Notes: generated from the letters alone by a model not told the origin. Shown: positions 11,603 through 20,741, numbered from the stretch's first letter. The stretch: 64,000 nucleotides of DNA from Photorhabdus laumondii subsp. laumondii (GCF_003343245.1 NZ_CP024901.1:1674001-1738000), one strand, 5' to 3'. Made by a program: numbers and translations.

Positions 11603-11653
11603 GCCGAGCGAAGCGAGACAACGGCGCGTGAGCGCTGGCCCGATATGAATATT

Positions 11654-11685
11654 AAAGGCCATCGGATGGTTAATCCGATGACCTT
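11654..11685 (-). terminator. Terminator of the dinQ-like mRNA
   Basis: Reverse strand: stem AAGGTCATCGGA / TCCGATGGCCTT (one G-U pair) with a TTAACCA loop, followed by TAATATT. It lies 18 bp past the peptide stop codon. Confidence 0.7.
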
Positions 11686-11702
11686 AGCTACGTTTCCGTT
11701 AT

Positions 11703-11795
11703 CTATTTCAGAAATGCGCGGATCAATTCTAAAAGCGCAACTAATGCTTTGAGAACGATGATAGCAGTATCAATAAAGGCTTTGAATGCTTTCAT
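11703..11795 (-). CDS. dinQ: DinQ-like small toxic membrane peptide
   Basis: 30-residue single-pass hydrophobic peptide. The stretch IDTAIIVLKALVALLELIR matches E. coli DinQ as I recall it (IDKAIIVLGALIALLELIR) at nearly every position. The ATG is preceded by AGGAG at 11804-11808 with 8-nt spacing. DinQ inserts in the inner membrane and depolarises it when overproduced. In E. coli it is LexA-controlled and silenced by the antisense RNA AgrB. Here a long leader of roughly 190 nt and an adjacent antisense RNA gene are present, but I see no clear LexA box. It is too short for standard gene callers. Confidence 0.85.
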   Translation of the reverse strand: MKAFKAFIDTAIIVLKALVALLELIRAFLK

Positions 11796-11873
11796 CCGTT
11801 TTGCTCCTGTTAGGGAGCGCGATTTACCCAGCCATTGCCTTTACACTGCCTGTCTGGCTGGGTTCTCATCAGT

Positions 11874-12174
11874 GTTAGTTGAAGAGTAACGCGCTCTGAC
11901 TGAGGCACTGAATCAGCACCACCTGTACTTCAGCCAGGGCTTAAGAAAACTTGCGTAGTAGATACACGGTCAGAACACTATCTCTAAACTAACAGCCGTT
12001 GATTATAAGTTTATTTTGTCCTGATTCAATGGATTAGAACGTGAATAGATAAAAACAAAAAAACCAACTGGTGAGGTTGGTTTTTTTGCATTTACCCTTA
12101 AGTAGGGTGATTTATCTTTAATGCTATTCACCAGGTTGGTAGCCTCGGTTTTAGCGCGTTACTCTTCAACTAAC
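11874..12174. repeat. 22-nt inverted repeat linking dinQ leader and antisense RNA
   Basis: Positions 11874-11895 and 12153-12174 are perfect reverse complements over 22 nt (core AGTTGAAGAGTAACGCGC). Because both transcripts run leftward, the RNA made from the right copy can base-pair with the 5' leader of the dinQ-like mRNA. This is the expected basis of type I antitoxin action. Confidence 0.85.
12002..12029 (-). promoter_or_regulatory. Promoter of the dinQ-like gene
   Basis: Reverse strand: -35 TTGAAT (12024-12029), 16-bp spacer, consensus -10 TATAAT (12002-12007). The inferred leader is about 200 nt and contains the antisense target. No CTG-N10-CAG LexA palindrome was found around it. Confidence 0.75.
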
Positions 12175-12175
12175 G
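12052..12175 (-). ncRNA. Antisense RNA antitoxin (AgrB-like role)
   Basis: Predicted RNA of about 120 nt. Its 5' end carries the 22-nt segment complementary to the dinQ leader. It ends at a clear terminator (AACCAAC...GTTGGTT stem at 12062-12082, then TTTTTGTTTTT on the reverse strand). The promoter at 12181-12209 places the start at about 12174, so the antisense segment is the very 5' end. The function is inferred from complementarity and from the known E. coli dinQ/agrB pair. I did not recognise the sequence outside the pairing region. Confidence 0.75.
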
Positions 12176-12180
12176 TAGTT

Positions 12181-12209
12181 AGTCTACCCCCTAAAGTACG
12201 AAATATCAA
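12181..12209 (-). promoter_or_regulatory. Promoter of the antisense RNA
   Basis: Reverse strand: -35 TTGATA (12204-12209), 17-bp spacer, -10 TAGACT (12181-12186), then 6 nt to the start of the complementary segment. Confidence 0.7.
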
Positions 12210-12383
12210 CATGAGGGGCTCATACTAAATTGACGGTATTATCATGATGAAAGATCATCATAAATTGTGGGAAAATATGTTTTTTTGTTAAATAACAGAA
12301 TAATATTTCTTTTCCGGTCCATCAGATTTACAAGCCGTGTTTCTGATAGTGCTGACTTGAAGGATAAGGCCGTAGGCCGAGTC

Positions 12384-12401
12384 ATCCCGCACGACTCACC
12401 A
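12384..12401 (+). pseudogene. tRNA-Lys copy 4, 3' remnant
   Basis: ATCCCGCACGACTCACCA is the 3' end of tRNA-Lys with two substitutions, so it is more decayed than in copy 3. A third copy of the GCGAGACAAC...GTGAGCGCTGGCCC motif follows at about 12428-12456, suggesting a further, older insertion scar. Confidence 0.8.
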
Positions 12402-12459
12402 TCTCAGAAGACAAAATCCGCATAAAAGCGAGACAACAGCGTGTGAGCGCTGGCCCATA

Positions 12460-12547
12460 TATACCCTAAAGATTTCAAGATGCATCGCGACGGTAAGGAA
12501 GCGAATCCCCGGGAGCATAGATAACTATATGACCGGGGTGAGTGCAG
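12460..12547 (+). repeat. ERIC element 3 (3'-truncated)
   Basis: Forward ERIC beginning TATACCCTAAAGATTTCAAG that loses similarity after GGGGTGAGTGCAG, so the right third is missing. It ends 90 bp before glk. Confidence 0.8.
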
Positions 12548-12637
12548 GTTATTCACTCCTAAACGATCTATACCAATAATGCCAGATGGGATAAGCTTTA
12601 CCTAATGGTTGTACTAGCTGATTATTAGGATATAAAA

Positions 12638-13603
12638 ATGAATCTCTACGGACTTGTTGCTGATATTGGCGGCACTAATGCCAGATTAGCACTTTGCAAT
12701 TTGGAAAATGGGGTTATTGAGCGGATCGAAACATATAGTGCAAAACAACACGCCGGATTAGAATCTATTATCAGTCACTATTTAGCAGAGCAAAAAACAG
12801 TAGTGACTTATGCATGTATTGCTATTGCTTGCCCGATAAACGGTGATTGGGTAGAAATGACCAATCACCAATGGGCATTTTCTATTAGTGAGCTGAAACG
12901 GACACTTGGGCTAGAAAAATTAGATGTGATCAATGACTTCACGGCTGTATCTATGGCTATTCCAATGCTGACAGAAGAATACAAGCTTCAATTAGGAGGA
13001 GGAGAAGCGGTTAAAGACAAACCGATAGCGGTTTACGGGGCAGGGACTGGCCTCGGTGTCGCTCATTTGATCAAGGTAGACAAGCAATGGGTAAGCTTAC
13101 CGGGTGAAGGTGGTCATGTAGATTTTGCCGCGAATAGTGAAGAACAAGATGCAATATTGGCTGTTTTACGGCGTAAATTTGGGCATGTTTCAGTAGAAAG
13201 AATCTTGTCCGGTAGTGGATTGGTAAACCTTTATCAGGCCATTGCCATTTTGGATCATCGTCAGCCGGAAGATTTAGAACCAGAAACCGTGACGCAACGA
13301 GCATTGGATAAAAGTTGCCAATATTGCCATCGTGCTCTGACACTATTTTGTGAAATTATGGGGCGATTTGGCGGAAATTTAGCGTTAAATATGGGGACTT
13401 TTGGTGGTGTGTATATCGCTGGTGGTATAGTGCCGCGGTTTCTTGATTTCTTTAGGCAATCGAACTTTCTTCATGGATTTGAAGATAAAGGGCGCTTTAA
13501 ACCGTTAGTACAACAGATTCCTGTTTATTTGATTACTCATCCACAACCAGGATTATTAGGTTCAGGTACCTATTTACGGCAACAGCTTTCACTTATTGAT
13601 TAA
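12638..13603 (+). CDS. glk: Glucokinase
   Basis: Phosphorylates cytosolic glucose with ATP. 321 aa, the length of proteobacterial Glk. The phosphate-1 motif [12 protein letters not shown] is at residues 8-19, the GAGTGLGVA loop near 137-145, and the substrate motif GEGGHVDFA near 155-163. The C-terminal ATP-site segments [13 protein letters not shown] and [12 protein letters not shown] are present. The ATG follows TTAGGA at 12624-12629. It has its own terminator and no operon partner. Confidence 0.95.
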   Translation: MNLYGLVADIGGTNARLALCNLENGVIERIETYSAKQHAGLESIISHYLAEQKTVVTYACIAIACPINGDWVEMTNHQWAFSISELKRTLGLEKLDVINDFTAVSMAIPMLTEEYKLQLGGGEAVKDKPIAVYGAGTGLGVAHLIKVDKQWVSLPGEGGHVDFAANSEEQDAILAVLRRKFGHVSVERILSGSGLVNLYQAIAILDHRQPEDLEPETVTQRALDKSCQYCHRALTLFCEIMGRFGGNLALNMGTFGGVYIAGGIVPRFLDFFRQSNFLHGFEDKGRFKPLVQQIPVYLITHPQPGLLGSGTYLRQQLSLID

Positions 13604-13611
13604 ATTACAAG

Positions 13612-13666
13612 GTCAGATATATACATTTCAAAATTAATGATTGTGTATATCTGACTGGAATTTTTT
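13612..13666 (+). terminator. Terminator of glk
   Basis: 14-bp stem GTCAGATATATACA / TGTGTATATCTGAC (one G-T pair), followed by TGGAATTTTTT; 9 bp after the stop. Confidence 0.7.
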
Positions 13667-14389
13667 AAATATCAATATTGCAACTGTATCTTAATATTGA
13701 AAATCATGAAAATCCATTTTATTTTTGAGTGTTTATGATTTTATTTATATTAAATCTTGGTTTAATAATATTGTTTTGGATTTATAAGAATAAATTTAAA
13801 GAATAGATATTATGATTTTAACGATTAATGATTGAAATTATTGATTCTATAATTCACATTGAAAATATAATAATGGATATGATGATTTTTTCATATAACT
13901 TATATGGTTACGATTTATTTTGGTAAAATTTAAATGTTATATTCAAATAAAAATTTACAAATTTATTAAAACATATTTACTATTAAGATTTAATGGTAAT
14001 AAACATACATCTCTATGAATTTAAACTGTTTTACTGTTTATAATCAATCTCCCCATTCACAGTCTCATCTCCCTTGATTGAATTTATTATCGGCAATATT
14101 GCAATCAAGTTTATCATTATCTGGGTATAATATCAGAATAAATTATTATGTGATTATCAACGCCTAAAGTAGGTGGTATTAAAAGATTGATATGACATTC
14201 GACCATGAAATTTATATTCACAATATTTATGTAACTGATTGATTTATTTTAGATGAAAAGCGGATATTTTATTATGCTGTTTTTCATGTTTAAATACTTT
14301 TAAGTTATTGAAATTTTAATTGTTTTGTTTTCTCTTTTTATACTTTATAATCGGTGAAAATTTTTTATTTAGAACAGTACTGGATAGAA
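13667..14389. other. AT-rich gene-free stretch upstream of seqA
   Basis: About 720 bp, strikingly AT-rich, with no open frame or RNA I can support. It must include the seqA promoter near its right end. Otherwise I see only A/T runs. Confidence 0.5.
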
Positions 14390-14914
14390 ATGAAAACGAT
14401 AGAAGTTGATGAAGACCTTTACCGCTATATTGCCAGCCACACACAACATATTGGTGAAAGTGCATCTGATATTTTACGGCGAATGTTGAAATTTAACGCC
14501 GAGCAGCCAGTACAAAATGTGCAGCCTCTCAGTGCTGTGGAGAAAGCGCCGGTAGCCCGCCAGCGTGATTCTGTCCGTGTGATACGTGAATTGTTACTTT
14601 CAGATGACTATTCTGATAAGAAAAAATCTGTTGAGCGTTTTATGTTGATCTTATCTACGTTATACAGCCTGAACAGTGAAAGTTTTTCCCAGACGACTGA
14701 TACCATGCATGGTCGTACCCGTGTTTATTTTGCTGGTGATGGACAGACATTGCTCGCCAGTGGTAAACAAACTAAACCTCGCCACATTCCGGGCACACCT
14801 TTTTGGGTCATTACTAACACCAATACTGATCGTAAGCGTAATATGGTTGAGCAAATTATGCAGGACATGAAATTCTCAGCCAATTTTATCGACAAGGTGT
14901 GTGGCACAATTTAA
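14390..14914 (+). CDS. seqA: Negative modulator of replication initiation SeqA
   Basis: Binds hemimethylated GATC sites and sequesters newly replicated oriC. 174 aa from ATG 14390, which gives the conserved MKTIEVDEDLYRYIASHTQH. The frame upstream to 14354 is unsupported. The N-terminal oligomerisation domain is at 1-35 and includes ESASDILRRMLKF. A variable linker follows, then the C-terminal DNA-binding domain (about 65-174) with LHGRTRVYFA-type and NTNTDRKRNMVEQIM segments, ending VCGTI as in E. coli. It is directly upstream of pgm, the conserved pair. Confidence 0.97.
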   Translation: MKTIEVDEDLYRYIASHTQHIGESASDILRRMLKFNAEQPVQNVQPLSAVEKAPVARQRDSVRVIRELLLSDDYSDKKKSVERFMLILSTLYSLNSESFSQTTDTMHGRTRVYFAGDGQTLLASGKQTKPRHIPGTPFWVITNTNTDRKRNMVEQIMQDMKFSANFIDKVCGTI

Positions 14915-14975
14915 CTGATTAAGGCTGTGCTGACGGATAAAGTTCAGTGCAGCTCTTGTCCAGGGGAGATTTAAA

Positions 14976-16616
14976 GTGGTAAATCATCCGCGCGCGGGGC
15001 AGATTGCCCGCCAAAGTGATCTGATAAATGTAGCGCAGCTTACATCACAGTATTACACCTTGCATCCTCAGCCGGAAAACTCAGAGCATAAGGTTAAATT
15101 TGGTACATCCGGTCATCGTGGCAGTTCTCAGCGTCACAGTTTTAATGAGGCGCATATTCTGGCAATTACTCAGGCTGTTGCGGAAGTTCGCAAGCAACGG
15201 GGAATCAATGGCCCTTGTTATGTGGGTAAAGATACCCATGCTTTATCAGAAGCGGCATTTATTTCCGTATTGGAAGTCTTAACGGCTAACAGCGTGAATG
15301 TGATTGTGCAGGAAAATAATGGATTTACGCCAACACCTGCGATTTCTCATGCCATCCTCTGTTATAACCGCTTGGGGAAAGCATTAGCTGATGGAATTGT
15401 TATTACCCCTTCCCATAATCCTCCTGAAGATGGGGGGATTAAATATAATCCACCTGATGGTGGTCCCGCAGATACCGATTTGACAGCAATTATAGAACGT
15501 CGTGCCAACGAGTTGCTCACGGCAGGTCTGAAAGGCATTAAACGTTTGCCATTTGTTCAAGTATTGAACAGTGAATATTTGCATCAGCAGGATTTAGTTG
15601 AACCGTATGTTAGCGCGTTGGGTGATGTGGTTGATATGGCTGCTATCCAGCGGGCCGGGTTGAAAATCGGTATTGATCCTTTGGGGGGTTCTGGCATTGC
15701 GTTCTGGCAGCGTATCGGTGAGCGTTATAATTTGGATCTGACGCTGGTTAATGATCAAGTTGATCAGACATTCCGTTTTATGCACTTGGATCATGATGGC
15801 GTCATTCGTATGGATTGCTCATCCCCTTGGGCAATGGCGGGTTTGTTAGCCATGCGCGATAAGTTTGATCTGGCTTTTGCAAACGATCCTGATTATGACC
15901 GCCACGGTATTGTCACCCCTGCCGGTTTGATGAATCCTAACCACTATCTGGCAACCGCGATAAATTACCTATTCCGCCATCGTCCGCAATGGTCAGAAAG
16001 TGTTGCGATAGGTAAGACATTGGTATCTAGTGCCATGATTGATCGGGTTGTCGCCGATCTTGGCCGTAAATTGGTGGAAGTACCCGTAGGTTTTAAATGG
16101 TTTGTTGATGGGTTACATAAAGGTGAATTGGGCTTTGGCGGAGAGGAGAGTGCGGGGGCTTCTTTCCTGCGTTTTGATGGTACGCCGTGGTCTACAGATA
16201 AAGATGGGATTATCTTGTGTTTGCTGGCGGCAGAAATGACCGCAGTAACAGGGGAAAATCCGCAGCAGCATTATAATAAGTTGGCAGCTCGCTTCGGTAC
16301 GCCAAGCTATAGCCGCATTCAGGCACCGGCAACTTATCAGCAGAAAGCATTATTAGCCAAGTTGTCACCAGAAATGGTGAAAGCGGATAAGCTTGCCGGT
16401 GATCCAATCACCGCCCGGTTGACAAAAGCTTCGGGTAACGGCGCGTCAATAGGCGGTCTAAAAGTGATAACAGAAAACGGCTGGTTTGCTGCTCGCCCAT
16501 CGGGGACAGAAGAAGCCTACAAAATTTATTGTGAAAGCCTGCTTGGCCCTGAGCATCGGCAGAAAATTGAGCAGGAAGCACTGGATATTGTTAACCAGGT
16601 TTTTGCCGCCGGTTGA
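14976..16616 (+). CDS. pgm: Phosphoglucomutase (alpha-D-glucose-phosphate specific)
   Basis: Interconverts glucose 1- and 6-phosphate. 546 aa, the same length as E. coli Pgm. The phosphoserine is Ser146 in [11 protein letters not shown]. The metal loop DPDYDRHG (about 304-311), the sugar loop GEESAGASF and the phosphate loop [12 protein letters not shown] are all intact. The start is ATG or GTG 14976 ([20 protein letters not shown]), with GGGGAG upstream. Confidence 0.97.
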   Translation: MVNHPRAGQIARQSDLINVAQLTSQYYTLHPQPENSEHKVKFGTSGHRGSSQRHSFNEAHILAITQAVAEVRKQRGINGPCYVGKDTHALSEAAFISVLEVLTANSVNVIVQENNGFTPTPAISHAILCYNRLGKALADGIVITPSHNPPEDGGIKYNPPDGGPADTDLTAIIERRANELLTAGLKGIKRLPFVQVLNSEYLHQQDLVEPYVSALGDVVDMAAIQRAGLKIGIDPLGGSGIAFWQRIGERYNLDLTLVNDQVDQTFRFMHLDHDGVIRMDCSSPWAMAGLLAMRDKFDLAFANDPDYDRHGIVTPAGLMNPNHYLATAINYLFRHRPQWSESVAIGKTLVSSAMIDRVVADLGRKLVEVPVGFKWFVDGLHKGELGFGGEESAGASFLRFDGTPWSTDKDGIILCLLAAEMTAVTGENPQQHYNKLAARFGTPSYSRIQAPATYQQKALLAKLSPEMVKADKLAGDPITARLTKASGNGASIGGLKVITENGWFAARPSGTEEAYKIYCESLLGPEHRQKIEQEALDIVNQVFAAG

Positions 16617-16637
16617 TCTTTTTGGCCGATTAAAAAG

Positions 16638-16680
16638 AATCCGCAACAGTGGTAACGGCTTTTGCGGATTTTTTATTTTT
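16638..16680 (+). terminator. Terminator of seqA-pgm
   Basis: Stem AATCCGCAA / TTGCGGATT followed by TTTTATTTTT. It abuts the stop codon of the convergent EamA gene. Confidence 0.85.
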
Positions 16681-17108
16681 CAGCCCAGAGCAACCATTAA
16701 TGCACCGGCAGTAATCAGTGCAACACCACCTGCGGCCATCAGTGATATTTTTTCACCAAATAAGATAACGGCGAAGATGACGGCAAACACGACACTGAGT
16801 TTATCAATTGGGGCAACCTGAGAAACATGACCGTTTTTAATTGCTAGAAAGTAAAACAGCCATGACAATGCCCCCGCCACACCGCTTAAAACGATAAAAA
16901 GCAATGCCTTGCGGTTTGCCACTATTTCACTCACCAGATTTAACTTTCCCTGTACGACAACAACGCCGACAAGAAACAACGCCATAATGACTGCGCGTAT
17001 TGCTGTTGCTGTATTGGCATCAAGATTTTGCAACCCGATTTTCCCGAAGATAGCGACTAAAGCGGCAGTAAACGCTGATAATAAGGCATAGATAAGCCAG
17101 GTACTCAT
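16680..17108 (-). CDS. Small EamA-domain transporter (DMT superfamily, half-size)
   Basis: 142 aa, almost entirely hydrophobic, with about five predicted helices: residues 3-24, 33-52, 67-88, 97-117 and 121-140. It contains one EamA repeat, so it would act as a dimer in the inner membrane, exporting small metabolites. The substrate is unknown. The N-terminus MSTWLIYALLSAFTAALVAI is typical of the short EamA family. An ERIC lies 16 bp upstream of the start. Convergent with pgm. Confidence 0.8.
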   Translation of the reverse strand: MSTWLIYALLSAFTAALVAIFGKIGLQNLDANTATAIRAVIMALFLVGVVVVQGKLNLVSEIVANRKALLFIVLSGVAGALSWLFYFLAIKNGHVSQVAPIDKLSVVFAVIFAVILFGEKISLMAAGGVALITAGALMVALG

Positions 17109-17123
17109 CGCGAATAAATCCTA

Positions 17124-17250
17124 TATACCCGTCATCTTTCAAGTTGCCTCTTTGTTGGCTGCACTCGCTCACCCCGGTTACATAGTTTGCTATGCTCCCG
17201 GGGATTCACTCCCTTGCCGCCGCGATGCATCTTGAAATCTATAGGGTATA
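17124..17250 (-). repeat. ERIC element 4 (127 bp)
   Basis: Complete reverse-orientation ERIC with ends TATACCCGTCATCTTTCAAG and TTGAAATCTATAGGGTATA. It sits in the leader region of the EamA gene. Confidence 0.9.
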
Positions 17251-17867
17251 TTACCTTCATTAAATAAATTAAAGAATAAACTCATTACTAATCCCCATTT
17301 TAGTTAGTGAATATTTTGGGCCCGTGAGATAGTTTCCAGTTTTAATCTCGGATACTTCATATAAATCTATAAATAATAATTATCCCCACCGGAGTTTAGC
17401 TATTAAACTAAAATACAGTTTTATTTATATGTTTCACTTTGAACATAATATTACAGTTTATTTTGGGATTAAATTAAGCTGAGTTTTTCAGTTAATTGAT
17501 GATTATTTGAATAGATAAAGATTGAACGGAAAGGTTTTTATCTGAGATTAAGAGCCCTTTTTACCGGTGTTTTTACCGGTTAAAGTGCGAAGTACTTATG
17601 TCATTATGTTGCTTACTAACATCACCAGCATTTGACCTACGTTTAACATGTAATAAAAATGTCATATTTCGTTTGCAATTAACATCTGTTTTGATAATAT
17701 ATTAAAAATAAATTATATATCATTGAATTTGCTTTATCGTACAGATCATCCTAGTTCTTGCTTCTACATTTGATTTTTGTAGCGGCAGGTGGATCTTATG
17801 TACTCGCATAAATATTTTAAATGCTTGGTTTAAAAGATACCAATATAAATAATATAAGAAAATAACA
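17251..17867. other. AT-rich intergenic region upstream of the accessory cluster
   Basis: About 620 bp without a supported gene. It contains two adjacent direct copies of TTTTTACCGGT at 17558-17568 and 17570-17580 (12-bp period), a possible regulator-binding site. It presumably also contains the promoter for the rightward cluster. Confidence 0.5.
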
Positions 17868-19100
17868 ATGAAAAATTTTTCTCTTAGTAATTATACATCC
17901 ATACCGGCATGTATATGGGGTCTATTTCTTGGGACTTTTGTAACAAGATCAACATCAATGATGGTATGGCCTTTTATATCCATCATACTATATACAAAGT
18001 TTCATTTTACTGCATCGATGATTGGATTAGTTCTCTCTTTATCCATTGCGATTTCATCAATATTAAGTTTTTATGCGGGTTACTTCTCTGATAAAGTCGG
18101 CCGGGCTAAGATAATCATCATTGGATGTCTTATCTCTTCATTGGCATATTTAATATTATGGTTATCTGAACATCAATCTGGTTTTATTATTGGTACTTTA
18201 TTAGCGAATATTTCCTGGGCGCTGGTGAATAACCCAATAAAAGCCGTTATCGGTGATATTATCGAGGAAAAGCAGGTAAGAGAGAATGCCATGTACTTAA
18301 GGTATTTATTTCTTAATGCGGGTGCGGTAGTCGGGCCTTATTTAGGCGTAAAATTAAGCCTGGATATTAATTCTATTTCTTTTCTGATTGTTTCACTATC
18401 TTATGTAATTTTTATGATCCCTGTTTATTTATTTGGTAAGAAAATAAAAATAAAATTAACAAATAATGATGATTTTAAAGGAACGATGAAGGTTTTATTA
18501 AATGACCGGGTGTTTTTAATGTTGGTCATAAATAATATTCTCATGATGTTTATTTTTGGCCATTTTGATTCAACTTTGCCACAGTTAATTACTTCATTAG
18601 GGTTTAATGGGTATGCTGAGTTTATTGCTTCGCTTATTATGTTACATGCGGTAACCATTGTCGTTATGCAGTTACCGTTTTCCATATTAACGCAAAAAAT
18701 GGCGTTAGAAACGAAAATAAACGTAGGGTCTGTATTACTCATTTTATCTGAATTTATGTTCTTTATTTCATTCAAATATTATGATGTTTATTTATTGTGG
18801 TATGTGGCTGCTTTTATCATGAGTATCAGTCAAACTATTTTGTTTCCATGTGTGAATGTTTTTATTGATCGTTTGGCACCAAATGATTTACGTGGCGCAT
18901 ATTTTGGTGCAGCGTCACTCTATAGTATCGGTTTTTCTATATCTCCATTGGTTGGTGGTACTGTTATCCAATTATTTAATGGTGGAGTGTTATTTCAATT
19001 ATTAGCGATATTAAGTGTATTGATGTTGGTAATTTTCTGTCGGATGTTTAAACTAAGGGATAAACATGAAATTAATATTAGAAGAAGTCTCAAATCTTAG
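17868..19100 (+). CDS. MFS exporter (DHA1-like), first gene of the hydroxamate cluster
   Basis: 410 aa with twelve hydrophobic segments. MFS motif A is recognisable as AGYFSDKVGRAK (about residues 67-78) between helices 2 and 3. It resembles drug:H+ antiporters of the MdtH/YdeE kind. Its 3' end overlaps the next gene by 35 bp, so it is translationally coupled to the biosynthetic genes. I infer export of, or self-resistance to, the cluster's product. The composition is very AT-rich (many ATA and TTA codons), unlike pgm next door, consistent with horizontal acquisition. Confidence 0.8.
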   Translation: MKNFSLSNYTSIPACIWGLFLGTFVTRSTSMMVWPFISIILYTKFHFTASMIGLVLSLSIAISSILSFYAGYFSDKVGRAKIIIIGCLISSLAYLILWLSEHQSGFIIGTLLANISWALVNNPIKAVIGDIIEEKQVRENAMYLRYLFLNAGAVVGPYLGVKLSLDINSISFLIVSLSYVIFMIPVYLFGKKIKIKLTNNDDFKGTMKVLLNDRVFLMLVINNILMMFIFGHFDSTLPQLITSLGFNGYAEFIASLIMLHAVTIVVMQLPFSILTQKMALETKINVGSVLLILSEFMFFISFKYYDVYLLWYVAAFIMSISQTILFPCVNVFIDRLAPNDLRGAYFGAASLYSIGFSISPLVGGTVIQLFNGGVLFQLLAILSVLMLVIFCRMFKLRDKHEINIRRSLKS

Positions 19101-19461
19101 ACCAACTGAATTACATTGTCCTGTTCGTGTTGAGCAGTTAATAGAGAAAGTTAAACTTGAAGGTTTTTGGACTCAACCAATCTGGATTGATGAAGCAACG
19201 CATGTGGTTATTGATGGTCATCATAGACTGGAATTAGCCAAGACACTAAAATTAAGTTGTATTCCTTGTCTGGCATTTGATTATGAGAAGGAGCTGTTGG
19301 TTTATTCCCGCAATGAGAATAAAACAATTAATCATCGTGATGTTATTAAGGCGGGTTTAGATAAACAACCTCTTGGTTATAAACAGACTCGTCATGAGTT
19401 TGCCGGGAATGTTATTGAAACACAAATTTCGTTAAAAATGTTAGGGTTTGTCAATGAATAA
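19066..19461 (+). CDS. ParB/Srx-fold protein, SbnI/SerK-like (candidate free-serine kinase)
   Basis: 131 aa. Contains VVIDGHHRLELAKTL (residues 47-61), the DGHHR variant of the ParB/sulfiredoxin nucleotide site. In SbnI and archaeal SerK, related proteins phosphorylate free L-serine to O-phospho-L-serine. The protein is too small to be a chromosome-partitioning ParB and lacks a helix-turn-helix. The ATG at 19066 has AAGGGA upstream and lies inside the 3' end of the MFS gene; the stop overlaps the next start. In this cluster I infer supply of a phospho-amino acid. The serine-kinase role rests on fold and context only. Confidence 0.6.
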   Translation: MKLILEEVSNLRPTELHCPVRVEQLIEKVKLEGFWTQPIWIDEATHVVIDGHHRLELAKTLKLSCIPCLAFDYEKELLVYSRNENKTINHRDVIKAGLDKQPLGYKQTRHEFAGNVIETQISLKMLGFVNE

Positions 19462-20650
19462 GCAGTTTTATGATGTGGTAATGTGTGGTGCAGGTCCTGC
19501 AAATATTTCATTAATCCCGGATTTATTAAAAGATGAAGCTATAAAAAATTGTCTGATTTTAGAAAAAACAGAGATGGTGGGTTCTGGTTCATTAAAGAAA
19601 TATAAAATTACCGCGAACTCTTTAGGTAGTGTATTTTTAGAGAAATTTGACGGTTGTGATGATGAGCTTAGTCAATATATAAGATCAACATCGGAATGGG
19701 AACATTTTAGTGCCAATAAAGATAAGCCCGTTGAATTGAGATTTGTCGGCCAATATTTGGAGAGAATTGCCCGCTTTATTCAGGAAAACAAATATGGTGA
19801 TCGGTTTAATATTTTGACTGAAGCGGAAGTGAAAAAAATTAAGCAGAATGAAGAGGGTAACTATGATATAACTTATCATAAAAATAATGAAGATTATATT
19901 GTATCCGCGCGAAAAGTACTGTTTAATATAGGTGGAAATCCAAACGAATCCAGATTATTGCATAATAGCAATAATATTACCTCTGGTGATTTTATTAAAG
20001 GTTTTTATGATGAGGTTATAAATAAAGGTGATGTAAAAAGTATATCAATATTGGGTTCATCACACAGTTCAGTTTCTTGTTTGATTAGACTTATTGAGCA
20101 ATTAGAATTTGCAGGAAAAATAAATGTTTTTGTGAATAAAGATTTCAAGTTGTTTTTTGATTCGCCTTCAAGCGCAGAATCTTACGACTACGATTTTACA
20201 CAGGAAGATATTTGCCCTTTAAGTAACCGAGTTAATAGATATTCAGGTTTAAGATATGATTCTTTTGCTTTTGCACAAGAACTTAAAGAAAGAAAATATA
20301 AAAATATTTCTATCTTGAATATTTCAGAAATTTCTGATGATGAAGTTATTAAACTCATTAATTGTGATGATTTATTGATTCACTGTACGGGATATCACTC
20401 AAAACTTGTCGAAATTATTGATAAAAATAATATTCCTCTTGAATTTAAAAGTGATAGATATGGTTTGCTAACTAATGAAAAATTAAGTCCTATATCGACG
20501 TCAGGTGAAGTACTTAATAATTTTCACACATTTGGTCTGGGATCGGGTGTCAAGACGGGGGGTGAAAATGGTGGAGAGGCGAGTTTTCATGGAAGAATTG
20601 ACGGGGTTTGGGTATATCAGCATGTTATATATGACATCGTATTTAATTGA
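19454..20650 (+). CDS. FAD/NADPH-dependent amine N-hydroxylase (FrbG/SidA-like)
   Basis: 398 aa from ATG 19454; the frame opens at 19448 with TTG. The FAD-binding loop VVMCGAGPANISLIP is at residues 8-22. The NADPH-binding loop ISILGSSHSSVSCLIRL lies near 198. The C-terminal GLGSGVKTGGENGGE segment is the second FAD contact. This layout is that of class B N-hydroxylating monooxygenases (ornithine/lysine hydroxylases, and FrbG in FR-900098 synthesis). It would turn a primary amine into a hydroxylamine. The start overlaps the previous stop. Confidence 0.75.
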   Translation: MNKQFYDVVMCGAGPANISLIPDLLKDEAIKNCLILEKTEMVGSGSLKKYKITANSLGSVFLEKFDGCDDELSQYIRSTSEWEHFSANKDKPVELRFVGQYLERIARFIQENKYGDRFNILTEAEVKKIKQNEEGNYDITYHKNNEDYIVSARKVLFNIGGNPNESRLLHNSNNITSGDFIKGFYDEVINKGDVKSISILGSSHSSVSCLIRLIEQLEFAGKINVFVNKDFKLFFDSPSSAESYDYDFTQEDICPLSNRVNRYSGLRYDSFAFAQELKERKYKNISILNISEISDDEVIKLINCDDLLIHCTGYHSKLVEIIDKNNIPLEFKSDRYGLLTNEKLSPISTSGEVLNNFHTFGLGSGVKTGGENGGEASFHGRIDGVWVYQHVIYDIVFN

Positions 20651-20741
20651 TATTTAATTCAATATCAATTTTATATCATTAATGAACTATATCTTAGGTC
20701 AATTCCTATTTAACAATAAAAATAACCTTTTAACAGCCATT

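Larger units (their letters stand above)
11603..12383. mobile_element. Insert 2 in tRNA-Lys copy 4 (781 bp, carries DinQ-like type I toxin locus)
   Basis: Left end GCCGAGCGAAGCGAGACAAC and right end GTAGGCCGAGTC match the ends of insert 1, but the interior is unrelated. The cargo is a DinQ-like peptide gene and its antisense RNA gene, both leftward. No recombinase is encoded. Confidence 0.6.

Noticed and set aside
11896..12060. LexA (SOS) box upstream of the dinQ-like gene
   Set aside because: No CTG-N10-CAG palindrome of acceptable quality near the promoter.
10548..12383. Self-splicing introns in tRNA-Lys
   Set aside because: The breaks are in the T-loop rather than the anticodon loop, no group I/II core was recognised, the cargo genes run antisense to the tRNA, and the 3' halves carry mutations.
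19066..19461. Plasmid or chromosome partitioning ParB
   Set aside because: Only 131 residues, no helix-turn-helix or ParA neighbour; the DGHHR motif and the biosynthetic context favour an SbnI/SerK-like enzyme.
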